A stretch of 64,000 nt of DNA from Pleodorina starrii (Eukaryota > Chlorophyta > Chlorophyceae > Chlamydomonadales > Volvocaceae): contig BRXU01000013.1 of NCBI GenBank assembly GCA_030267565.1, positions 1,280,001 to 1,344,000 on the forward strand. Reading direction: 5' to 3'. Position numbers and translations under genes: made by a program. The notes under the pieces were generated by a model. The model searched no databases and was not told the DNA's origin. It was given only the letters and a program-made list of their open reading frames with translations. This document shows positions 1 to 10,135 of the stretch, one piece after another (positions within the stretch are counted from its first letter, which is position 1; each line of letters begins with the position of its first letter).

Positions 1-3000
1 CGACCCCCCTGAAAGCGCCCTGACCCTTACCCCATCCAAAGCACCCTGACCCTCACCAGGGGCAGCGGCAGCAGCCGGCCCGGGGCCTGCTTGAACACCA
101 GGCGCTGCAGACTCGTCTCCATCAGCTCCATCACCAGACAGAACCGCGGAGGCGTCATGCACGCCGCCAGCAGTTGCACCACATTGGGGTGGCAGCAGCG
201 CCCCAGCACCTCAACCTCTTGAGCAAACGTCGTCACGATCTTGTCCGTGGGGCCCCGGCTGCCGCCAGCAACCAGCAGGTCGCGCACCAGCTTGACCGCC
301 ACGCGTTGACCGCCGTACAGTCCCTCGCACACCTTGCCGTACGAGCCCTTTCCCCGCACGACGGGCAGCAGCGTCACCTTCTGCGCCGGGTCCTGCCAGA
401 GCTGCAGGTCGCGCCGCAGTGGCGTGAACGGCGTCACCACCACGTCTCTGTCCGGCGCCCCGCCTCCGCCGCCCTCCCGGATACAGCCCTCCCCCTGCTG
501 CTGTCCCCCTTGCTGCTGCGGCTGCTGCTGCTGCTCGCTCTGTTGGCCGGCCTGCGACCCGCGGCCCGGGACAGGCCCCCGTCCCGCTTGCTTCTCCGCA
601 TCCTCCACTGGCGAGCTGCACACGAGGCCGGTAAAGAGGTCGCTGAACTGCGGCGAGGCGCCCGGTTGCGCGCGAGAGGGCGGGACGGCCAGATCGCTGT
701 CAATGTCGCACTCGCTGCTGTTTTGCAAGATGCCGGTGGCGGCGCCGCCGCCAAGCGCCTTGCCCGCCGCCGCCGCCGCTGCCGCCGGCGAGGACTTTGC
801 TGCGGCTTCCGATGATGAGACGAATCCGCCGCCTGCAGCCAGCGTGTGGGAAGTGGGATGGGACGGGACGGCATGGTGGGCAGCCCCCACGCGAGTCATC
901 CGGATGCACACATGTGGACCGCGGCGTCCATTATCCATATCACACGGCACATGCCACACGGGACCTGTATATCTCACGGGGGAAGTCCGGAATCAAGGTG
1001 GGCCCGTGTCCTGAACTCGCAGCGCCTTCTGCTGCCGGGCAAGTGCCGGACACGTATCTCGCAAGTTGGCGCAACAGTGGCAAACTTTCGTGTGGTGGAC
1101 AAGGCGCCGGCCAGCGCCGGGCAGCGGCGCTCTGTTTGCGCAGCAGAGAGGCTTAAGAGGGGCCACAGCACCGTGCTTGCCGACCGTCACAGATGGCGAT
1201 TGTGAGCCCGGTCGGCCGTTGCAGGCGGCGGCGGCTTGCATGCGACACGCGGTCAGGCCGTAACGTGCACTGGCAGTGTCGAGCTGTGCGACCCGTACCT
1301 GTGCCCACCGGGCTCCTCCGCGGCATGGCGCCGTAGGCCTCGTCCCCTGGGCTGGTACCCGAGGAGCTCCTTCTCGCGGAGGTGGTTCACCGGGGGGCGT
1401 GAGGGGCCAGAGAAAATGGACAAGGGGCGGGGGCGGCGTTGTTGGCGGGGAGTTGCGAGGGGGCAGGGAGCGAAAACGTGGGCAGGGAGGACTGCAGGGA
1501 GGCTGCGGGCGGCAGCTGACGCGGTGCGCATGCGCAGCGCCAGCTACCAGCGGCGGTGGGCCCTACCGGTATGGCTGGTTTGATCGGGCCATAGGGGCAA
1601 AATCCCCACTCGGTCGTCAGCCGGGTCCTGGCTCACAGCTCACAGTTCCGGAAGGGTCGTCACAACCAACGCGAGTGGCTGGTTTGTAGTTCCAGTGGGT
1701 GAGAACTAAGTGCATATGATCGGAATAAGGGTGAGGGAGGTACCGGTATCGGAGGGTGGCGGGAGGTACCGGAAGTACGGATGGCAGCTGCCCGTCACCC
1801 GGCTGGCTGGCTGCCTGGATGGCTCACCCATCGCCCTCCGCGAGGTTGGCCATCCGGGCTCCATCCGGCTGGAGCACCTTGACCGCATGGCGTGCCCGTC
1901 GTCGCCGCCACCGTACGGCAAGTACGACCAAGACCGCCGCCACCACCAGAGCCGCGATACCTGCGCCGGCCAGGATTTCCCACCACGGCATCTCAGCACG
2001 GAATCTCAGGGGACGCTACAAACCGGTATTTCTGAGCCGCGGCGGCGGGGACCTAAAGGGCGGCCAACGTGGATCTGAGCACGGCGAACGCCGTTGCTTC
2101 GAGTCGGGCGAGCCGGTCTCGGCCGCCTGGGTCCCAATCCCTCAAGCAAACCACCACCCGACCCGCGTCCCTGGGCTCACCTCCTATCAGCACACCCACG
2201 AGGAGTGCAACCCGCGTCCCGCCGCGCTTGCTCGGCGGCGGAGCGGCGGGGCTGTCGACAAACGCCAGCGGCGCGGCGGCGGCAGCGGCGGTGTCGTTGC
2301 TGCCGCCGCCGCCGCCGCCGACGTCACCCGCTGCCGCCGCCGCCGCTGCCGCCGAGCTGCTCAGCAGCCGTTGAAGGCAGCCGTACGGGGTGTACAGCAC
2401 TATGCACTCTTCATCCAAGAGAGCCGCGCAGAGCATGTATGTGTCGACGATGTAGCCCTGCGGGAGCGGTTGGGTCATTGACGGACGGTTACCGGATCGA
2501 CCTGTCGGCCAGGGGCTGAACACCCATCCGCCATCGGTGCGGTCGTTCCTGGGCGAGCGGCCAAGCGTCGATTTGGTGGATGGTGGTACGTGCGCTGAAG
2601 CTTGACCCCGGAATCGGGGGTCCGGGGTCAGGGTCAGGGTCGGGGGTCAGGGATCGGGGCCGGCGGCTCGCCGCGCGCAAACCGCGCACCTACATTGTAA
2701 CCGGTGTACAAGATCTGCCGTGCGGCATCGAAGGTGGCGCCCGTCACGGCAAAATTCTTCAGGTACGCCACGTGGCCGAGGCAGCGCCGCATCGGCGGCG
2801 CGCGCGTGTCGTTGGTGCAGCGGACGCTGTCGGCGGGCAGTACGGCGTCGGCGCCGTCGATGCCGCCGCCCATGGCCATGAGGTCCGCGGGGATGTGCGC
2901 CGTGGCGTTGTACTCATTCTCCCCCGGAAAGCCCGGCGGCCGGTACCTGCTGTGTCCAAGAAAGGCCCTACGAGGAGGAGGAGGCACCCGCGGACAGGGC

Positions 3001-4896
3001 CGGGCCGGGTCATGCAGTATCACCCCATGCGATATCGCGACGTACCGATGCCACGGAGCCGCCACGACAATGAGTGCCGCAGCCGACAGAAACTAAGCGT
3101 TTGAGGTCGTACGAGGTCGTGCCCTAATCGCCAACCGCCACAACTCACTCGGTCATGGTCGGCGGGTAGCAGAAGGGCGTGAGATAGGCCGCGTGTTCCA
3201 TGGAAAAGATCGCCGTCTCGTTTTCAGGCTGCACCACGGGCAGGGAGGGAGGGAGGGCCAAGGCAGCAGCAGGCAACCCAGTCCGTCAGATCGGGGGCAA
3301 GCAGCCCGTTTGCTCACTAACGCCTCAAGCAGCTGGTGCCGTACGTGATGCGTGCGCGGCAGCTGCAGGGCGGCCGCACCGCAGCGCGCTTCGCGGCTGC
3401 TGCCTTTTGCAAAAGGACTTCCCGCGTGAAAGGGCAGTCTGGCCTTGCATCGCCGGGAAGGCGGGCAGGTGAGCGGGCAGGTGTGCGGGCAGGCAAGCGG
3501 GCAGTCGAGCGGGCGCCTTCCCTCCGGTAGGAGCAGCAGGGCCGGCCGGACAGCGCCGCGTTGCGTGCGCCGAGTACACCAAGGCAAAGACCTACATACC
3601 ATGTTATCCAGCAGTTCGGCCGTGGCGCCGCTGCTCACATCGCCGAACGAGTCCAACATCACAAGGTACCGCATCGTCAGTGTTACATTGTTGGACAATA
3701 TCAACTGCAGGCAGGCAGGCGGGAAGGCAGGCAGGCAGGCAGATCGGGCTTGGGTCGTAGTGCAGGTCTGCAAAACGGGGGCGGGTGCTTGGTCCGGGGG
3801 AGCTGTAACGGAGTATGCCCATCCGGGCAGAAACGGCCCGAGCAGGAAACACAGCCCTTGGCCACTTCCCATACTGTTGTGCCTGGGCGGGCATGTCGCG
3901 TCCGCGCACCCATCCGCCCGTCCTTGAACCCGGGACCGAGCCCATTGCCGTACCTTGCTGTGAGCGCCGTACATCGCACGGCCATGGCACACCCCATCCG
4001 CATTCCAGGATGCCCACAAGCGGTGTGGAGGCGGGGATGGTGGGGTTTCATCCGTGGGTGGCCCATGAGGTGAGTCGGCGGGCGGTGGGGAGCGCAAGGG
4101 GTAGGTGAGCGGATTGTCCGTTTCTTCGTGTTGCTATAGCTGAACGCGGGCGACCGAGATGGAGACACCACGATCGGGAAGCAATGGGGCATGCAGTGAA
4201 TCGGAGCTAGGGCGGGGTGGGTGTTGGGCGGCTACGCACTAAAAACGCGTGTGGGTGTGCACTGCAGCCCGGGCTGCATGAGGGTTTACGTGACGTGGCA
4301 GGCCCCCCTTAGTGGAGGACCGCGCCCCGGTCCCGGCGTGTGCAGAGAATTGCAGCGACCGAGAGGGCGCGCCCCGGGCTGCCTGCGCCAGGCAAGGGAT
4401 GTTCCGCCCGCACCCGCGCCAAAGACTCCGAGGCCCTTAAGCGAATGCAACGAGGGAAGATCAGAAACGGTGTCTCGCAGGGAGTCGCTGTACCTTCGTG
4501 TATGGGTGGTGTTGAACGTGGCCCAGCGACCTGGTTGCCCGCTTATGGTCCTGTTTCGCTGGATGAGGATTGGAACCTCGAGACTGGAGACGGTGTGGGG
4601 TAGATGGTGTGTATGGTGAGTCAAGTGTGACCGGCGCAGGCGGCCGCTGCCAGCAGTTATATGAAGTACTTCATATGTAGCGCCCGGCTTATGGCTTACC
4701 CAACGAAGTCAGCTTCCGTAACCAGTGTGTAGTCATTGGCCAGCAGCAGTGTCTCAGCGCCCGTTGGGTCCGCCAGCGCCCTCAAAAGCTCTGCGCCGGA
4801 ATACACTTCAAGAACCCTCCCCTGGCTGCCGTCCAGCTGCTGCCCAAAGCAGGTTGCGACAGCCAACCAGAACGTCACTAATAGGATGAAACGCAT
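1..4896 (-). CDS. Receptor-like TKL protein kinase RLK-A (5' part; 3' part lies outside the window)
   Basis: Predicted single-pass membrane receptor kinase phosphorylating Ser/Thr (or Tyr) targets in the cytosol. Exons read on the minus strand: 4896-4700 (signal peptide, then GAELLRAL), 4583-4494, 3704-3600 (NNVTLTMRY), 3228-3149 (ENETAIF), 2946-2694, 2457-2200, about 2015-1828 (transmembrane helix followed by an Arg-rich stop-transfer) and 832-57 (low-complexity linker, then kinase N-lobe). The kinase has the glycine loop GKGSYGKVCEG and the ATP-site lysine in VAVKLV; the catalytic loop is beyond the left edge. Every extracellular block aligns in order with RLK-B at 41.6-51.4 kb. Phases agree from 3704 to 1828 but not at the 4494/3704 joint or between the membrane and kinase exons, so a small exon or a splice site is still missing there. 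Ectodomain function is unknown. I am sure of the family and strand, less so of every boundary. Confidence 0.82.
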
Positions 4897-5587
4897 ATTG
4901 AATGTCCCTGGACGTATGAACAGTTATGCACTTCCTTAGCAGGAGTTTGACGCTACTCCAGCATTTTCTTTTCAGCCCGAAGTCATGGTGTTCGGTACTG
5001 CCCCGACGAGCGGGGCTCTGCGGCCGCAAAGCACGTATCACGGGTTACATTAATGTCTAGTTGGATGCGGAGAGGAAGCAGCAACTACCGCAGGCATCCT
5101 GCAAACCGGTATGAAAACTGTGACGGTAAGTGCAAATCTTCCGCTGACCACAGCGAGCGAGAGTTATATGACGTCCCTCGACGCTCAACATATCTATTCA
5201 GGTTGTCAGACAGTGGTATGACGACGTATGAAGTACCAGGGCAGTGAAGTACTATGCTGAACAACGACTTGTCGTATAACCGGCAAACCACATGTCATTG
5301 AAGAAGCGAACGTGCTAGCCTTTGGGGGATTTCATACCACGGCTGCCGACGCTCAACTATTATTGTCGCTCGTTCAGGCAGTGGTATGATGCATGAAATC
5401 TGCATGAAACAACGACGTGTCGTATAACCGGCAAAATCACTTGTCAAAGAATCGGAGTATCGGACGTGCTAGGCTTTGGGGGATTTCGGGCGAGTGGACG
5501 GGGTGGCTGAATTGGACTGCAATTGGGGAGTCTAGGGGAGAACGAGTACCTCGGATAAACGCGGGTTTCTTCTTTCACTGAAAGGAG
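4897..5587. other. Upstream region of RLK-A and AT-richer spacer
   Basis: No coding exon is supported here. The stretch directly upstream of the RLK-A start codon presumably holds its promoter, but I see no recognisable box. Two similar segments, near 5190-5300 and 5330-5475, share short phrases such as the run around 'caacgac(t/g)tgtcgtataaccggcaaa', so it contains a degenerate direct repeat. Confidence 0.4.
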
Positions 5588-5660
5588 AATGAACGTTCAC
5601 TGAACCTGCACTGAACGCTCACCGTGAACGTTCAGTGAAGGTTCACCGCTCACCGTTCAG
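5588..5660. repeat. Cluster of short inverted GAACGTTCA-type motifs
   Basis: Within about 70 bases the motif GTGAACGTTCA and near copies occur in both orientations, for example gaacgttcactgaac followed by cgtgaacgttcagtgaa. The same core recurs in the hairpin at 7830-7874. The two clusters bracket the repeat-rich block between them. They may be subterminal repeats of a mobile element, but I did not find a target-site duplication. Confidence 0.5.
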
Positions 5661-6156
5661 GCCCTTGTACTGCAAGCAATGCGAAGTGCTTAAGCTTCAA
5701 TGCTCGTCGCTCCGTACCGGACTAACATAGTTTGGTGTCCTGCGACCCGCCGTGGTTCTCGCCCTAAATGTCTTCTGGAGCTCGGTGACCGTCACCGGGG
5801 CCGCCCAGCCCCTCCCTGCCGTCACCGAGGCCGCCCGGCCTCTCGCCGCCGTCACCTGCGCGGCCCAGCCGCTCGCCACCGTCGCCTGCGCGGCCCAGCC
5901 CAGCCCAGCCGTCGCCTGCACGGTGTGCTGTATAGCGCGCAAGCTCGAGAGTGCTATATCACGCACGGCCTTGATGTCCTCTGCTTGTTTAATGCAATCC
6001 CGTGCTACGCGTATTTGCTCAGAGAATTGCGTGGTCATGAATAGCTGCCTAAGTGACCAAAGCTGCTGGGGCGCATATAACGAACCGATACAAGGCCAAG
6101 CAGTTATATGAATATCTTTTATGTTATGTGCGCGGGAACAGTGCTGGAGCATGCGT

Positions 6157-6184
6157 GTCGTACTATTTTCCAAAATAGTACGAC
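6157..6184. repeat. Perfect 13-bp-arm palindrome
   Basis: GTCGTACTATTTT is followed after two bases (CC) by its exact reverse complement. A second copy at about 6593-6620 has one arm mismatch. Such a tight palindrome would extrude as a cruciform or mark the junction of two inverted element ends. Confidence 0.7.
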
Positions 6185-6348
6185 CTACAAGCGCACCGGT
6201 CCCTCACCGGTATCGGCATCGGCACTCCCGAATAAGTTTCTCTGCCGGCTAGTTCTGCATAAAATTAACATGGATCTTGATAAAGCTTGTTTAATGCAAT
6301 CCCGTGCTACGCGTAATAGCTCTGAGAATTGCGTGGTCATGTCCACCA

Positions 6349-6480
6349 GATGTCCACTTATGAATAGCTCTGATGTCCACTTATGATAGCTCTGATGTCC
6401 ACTTATGATAGCTCTGATGTCCACTTATGATAGCTCTGATGTCCACTTATGAATAGCTCTGATGTCCACTTATGAATAGC
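6349..6480. repeat. Minisatellite, period 23-24 bp
   Basis: Six copies of a unit containing gatgtccacttatga and then (a)tagctct lie head to tail. Copies alternate between 23 and 24 bases because one A is present or absent. The array sits inside the second unit of the segmental duplication and explains its extra length. Confidence 0.85.
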
Positions 6481-6704
6481 TGCCTAAGTGACCAAAGCTG
6501 CAGGGGCACATATAACGAACCGATACAAGGCCAAGCAGTTATGTGAATATCTTTTATGTTATGTGCGCGGGAACAGTGCCGGAGCATGCGTGCCGTACTA
6601 TTTTCCAAAATAGTACGACCTACAAGCGCACCGGTCCCTTACCGGTATCGGCATCGGCACTCCCGAATGAGTTTCTCTGCCGGATAGTTCTGCATAAAAT
6701 TAAC

Positions 6705-7107
6705 ATGGATTTTGACAAAGCGCTGTTGTTTCTCGACAAGCATTGGCCGGCCGTGCATCCTCACTTCCTCAGACAATTTATTTCGTCGGGTCCGGCATTT
6801 CGTTTGATGCACCTCAGCTGCGGCCATGATTGCGTATTTGGAAGACGGGAGGACCATTGACGTCGGCCACCTGGCGGACGCACTGTGCCAATTCCTAGCG
6901 GTATTCACAGACGCGAAGAAATCCCCGGATGGCAGCATGTCTGACCAGGATGCGGCCTGTAAATCCGCCGATTCTGGCCGTGAGATCCTATTCGCACAAG
7001 GTCGTGAAGCCCTGCTGGTGACAAACGGTAGGCTCGGCGGCTATGAAGATCTCATGGAGACACCGTCGGTCGATACGAACTTTAACGTGACATGCTGTAA
7101 TCCTTAG
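6705..7107 (+). pseudogene. Possible relic coding segment, unrecognised
   Basis: The plus strand reads MDFDKALLFLDKHWPAVHPH from 6705 and, after a shift of frame near 6825, a further open stretch to 7107 (MIAYLEDGRTIDVGHLADAL onward). The amino-acid texture is protein-like but I do not recognise it, the frame is broken and there is no splice signal at the break. It abuts the duplicated block, so a decayed mobile-element gene is the simplest reading. It could also be chance. Confidence 0.3.
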
Positions 7108-7439
7108 GGTTTAGGGGTTTAGGAGTACCCATTGCGTTAGGTTTCGGCCACGGTTCTGCCCCTTCCGTGCCCCTCACCGCACCGTACGCCGCCCCACCAC
7201 CCTCTCCACTTGTGTAACACCCCGAATAACCACGGTGTGCGGGCGCCGGCCCGCATTAACCGGTCGCCGAGCCCCCCAAGCAGCTGGGGAAGTGGGGGAT
7301 GTTGTGTGGCACTGCGTGCACCCATGTACAGGGGTGTCGGCGGGCCCCCCCGCCTTGCCCCGCCCTTGTCGCATGCCCCCAACTGCACCGTACACACACG
7401 CACACGCACACACACAATCGCACTAACACGCACAATCGC

Positions 7440-7775
7440 TCAGCTCGACGGCGCCGGTGGGGGTGGTGCCGCAAAGGCCACAGCAAGCGGAACGGCTTCA
7501 CGCTGCGGCCGGGCCGCCAGCCCCGGCAGCCACGCCGACTCTGCGTGCCCCGGCGGGGTGATGGGTTCCCGAGCAGGCACACTCGCGCACTCCAGCAGCC
7601 ACTCGTGCACCGCCGTGGAGCGGGCGGCATTGATTGACCGAAAGCCCCACCGCAGGTGCAGGGGGTTCACGCAGCGTGGGTTGTCACACATATGCATCGC
7701 GACGGCTTCCTTGTATGTACCGTCGGCTGATGCTGCTGCCGTTGCGTGTTCGCGTGCGTCCACGTTCTTCCAGCC
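7440..7775 (-). pseudogene. His-Me finger / HNH-type nuclease zinc-loop fragment
   Basis: Read on the minus strand, the segment contains HMCDNPRCVNPLHLRWG followed by SINAARS. The spacing H-x-C-D-N-P-x-C-V-N-P-x-H-L is the hallmark of the zinc-binding loop of His-Me/HNH homing-type endonucleases. Only the loop and a downstream tail to the stop at 7440 are visible; no complete N-terminal half or start codon is evident, and the sequence upstream turns into a Gly/Ala-rich simple stretch. I call it a fragment of a mobile nuclease gene, though a short spliced gene with a hidden first exon is possible. Confidence 0.55.
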
Positions 7776-7829
7776 GCCGCCGCCGCCAGCACCAGCACCA
7801 GCGCCCGCCTCCCCCGCCCCCTCCCCCCT

Positions 7830-7874
7830 GTGACTGTTCGCTGAACGCTTAGTGAACGTTCAGCGAACAGTCAC
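7830..7874. repeat. Perfect 18-bp-arm hairpin
   Basis: GTGACTGTTCGCTGAACG at 7830-7847 and its exact reverse complement at 7857-7874 flank a nine-base loop. It lies immediately upstream, in the reading direction, of the HNH-like fragment and shares the GAACGTTCA core with the cluster at 5588-5660. Probably an element end or a cruciform. Confidence 0.8.
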
Positions 7875-8051
7875 CAGTCGTTCACGTCGTGAACGGAAAC
7901 ACCCGCGCTTACCCTAAATGGTGGGGGGAACTGGACCGCCCGGAGTCTGGGGGGCCTCCTGCCCTTTTCGGGTGCGATTCGACAGCATACGACCCGATTG
8001 CCCGAATTCTTTCTACAGACACAGCCTAATACCATATACCAAGCTGTTTTT

Positions 8052-8092
8052 GGGCGGGGCCCCAGCGCGAAGCGCCCAGGGGGGCCCCGCCC
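8052..8092. repeat. Inverted repeat with 12-bp GC arms
   Basis: GGGCGGGGCCCC at 8052-8063 pairs exactly with 8081-8092 across a 17-base spacer. The same GGGGCCCCGCCC core reappears at about 9162-9174. This whole stretch (7.9-9.3 kb) contains no supported gene. Confidence 0.65.
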
Positions 8093-8150
8093 TGTAGGAT
8101 TGCCCATGTCCGTGTGTGGGTTCTGGGTTCTGGGAAGTAATTGGACAAGT

Positions 8151-8175
8151 GTAGACTTTCGGTCAACGGAAAGTC
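8151..8175. repeat. Short hairpin AGACTTTC/GAAAGTCT
   Basis: Eight-base arms surround an eight-base loop. No coding context. Listed because it adds to the dense set of hairpins in this gene-poor interval. Confidence 0.5.
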
Positions 8176-8892
8176 TGCATAAGTAAAAGATTACATTCTT
8201 TATTGCACGGTAAATTTATTATTGGAACCCAACATCGCATGAGTACAAACCAGTTTGGCAGTCTCCATGGACCGAGGCCGAGGTCAAACCATCACCTCTC
8301 GGCCTATAATTAATTCCAGAAGAGTCATCGTTCCTCAAGGTGGAATTCTGACATGACGGCGTGAAATGAATCTTCGTTTCGGAAACAAACTATGTTTGCA
8401 TTGCGAACATTCTTCCCGCGACCACACCACAGCAGCTCTGCTAGCCGGTCCGATCGTCTTGACGCATATTGCTATTACAAAGGTTGCAAGGAGCAAACCA
8501 TGAGGGGCAAACTGCTGGTTGTTGGACGCCAAGCCGCCGATGCACGCACGATGCAGCCCTATGCAGCGGTCTTCTGCGGGCCGCCCAACAAGTCCAGTCG
8601 GCAACCTAGGGGATGGACTTCTACATTCCCTGTCCTAATGTTATAGCAGTCAAGCCTCCTCTACGGCGAATACCTCAGTAGCGAAGCCTGTGCACTCTCG
8701 TCGGCAACTGCACGTCGTCGCTACCCTCGCAAACAGTTCCGCTGTCCTTCTATTGGCAAGTCAGCCTGCGTGATGTGTAAATGATACACTCCATGTCTAC
8801 TGTCAAGTAACTTCAGCCAATGCGCTGGCCGGAAGAGTTGCACAGTGCCGAGACGGCGCGCGATGCTAAACATGGGTCGGACTGCTGAAGCC

Positions 8893-9133
8893 GAAGGCAT
8901 CAGCAGGAATGTCGATGCGACACTCTCACAGTTGACGCCCTCGCCGCTCGCTTTGGAAATGCCGTATTTCGGTCGATGCGCACATGCGCTCATGCACCCG
9001 ACGGGATGACGCGCTTCGCGCGGCGCCGGCAGGCCTTGATAACGACTCGGCTAGCAGGCATTTCGGGAAAAAGCTCTGGCTGTCTATCAGCAGGAATGTC
9101 GACACTCTCACATTTCACGCCCTCGCCGCCCTA
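8893..9133. repeat. Short direct repeat in gene-free DNA
   Basis: A segment with caggaatgtcga, then cactctcaca and cgccctcgccg occurs near 8905-8946 and again near 9090-9130. The second copy lacks a few bases of the first. Nothing else is supported between about 8.1 and 10.1 kb apart from low-complexity proline-coding sequence near 9490-9530. Confidence 0.5.
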
Positions 9134-10135
9134 GCACTCAACTTAACCCGTACGGATTTAGTGGGGCCCCGCCCTTTTTCCGGCTTCAAGGAAGCCGACA
9201 CCAACCCCTTGTCAGTCTATTATTTAAGGCAATGCTCTTTCCTGGCTGACATTATTTACACAATACGCGCGAGGATGATACTTCGGCAAGCACTCGCGGC
9301 CATACCTGTACAAGCCAGGAGTTAATTCACTCACAACAACAAGAGCTATACTTGCTACTCCTAATTTATGCTTGCCTGCCTTGGGTGATGATGGGTATGG
9401 TCATGGGAGGCGCCGTCGCCCATGCAAGTCAACGTCCGACGCATTCCCCCACACGAACGCCGATAACCGGGGGTAAAGTCTACTCCGCTCCGCCCCCCCC
9501 CCCGGAGCTCACGCCGCCGCCTGGCACGCCGTCATTCACACCAAGAACCACAAGCCAACCCAGATTGCCGCTCCGCAGGCCACTACAGCACGTCCAGAGA
9601 TCCTCCCATTCACGCCGTACACCTGGACGAGCACCAGGGACCTTCCGGTATATCACCCAAAGACATGGTGTTGTTGCGCCCCTTTGCGCCCTGCAGTAAC
9701 ACATCGCACTTCAGTCTCCGCCTGCCTCGTGCATCGCTCTATCGTCCCGCCTTATCCTCCCTGCAGCCCCTGCCCCCCCCAGACCGCTAGCCCCCCTGCG
9801 CGTGGCCGGTGGGCCGCAGAACCCCGCTTCCCCAAACCGAATCTAGCTCCTGCGCATTCCTGCCTGCAAGGAATCAAATGCATGCGCATGTGCATGCGCA
9901 ACGACCGTAACCTCCACTCTTGGGTGTGAAGCCCCAAAGGAAGCCGTTCAGCCCAGTACCCCCAAGGGCCCACGAGTGCTCAAGGCTGAACATCCCAGGT
10001 GCCCCAAGCCCCGATCCACCGTACTGCACTCATATGAAAGCAGGGACTCGCCCCTGGTCTTCCCCTATACCGCGCGGACGCACGCACACATGCGACACAA
10101 GGGCCAAGCGTCATGGCTGCCCGGCGGCTGACCGA

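Larger units (their letters stand above)
5988..6721. repeat. Tandem segmental duplication (two ~250-300 bp units)
   Basis: The block 6039-6286 is repeated as 6473-6721 with only scattered substitutions. The flank beginning 'tttaatgcaatcccgtgctacgcgta' at about 5989 is also repeated at about 6289, so the duplicated unit is roughly 300 bases. The second unit differs mainly because a short minisatellite has expanded inside it. Each copy carries a near-perfect palindrome, listed separately. No gene spans the repeat. Confidence 0.8.

Noticed and set aside
9352..9699. Small frame with a hydrophobic start and Pro-rich tail
   Set aside because: The hydrophobic leader depends on a non-ATG start; the first ATG removes most of it, and no splice or conservation support is visible.
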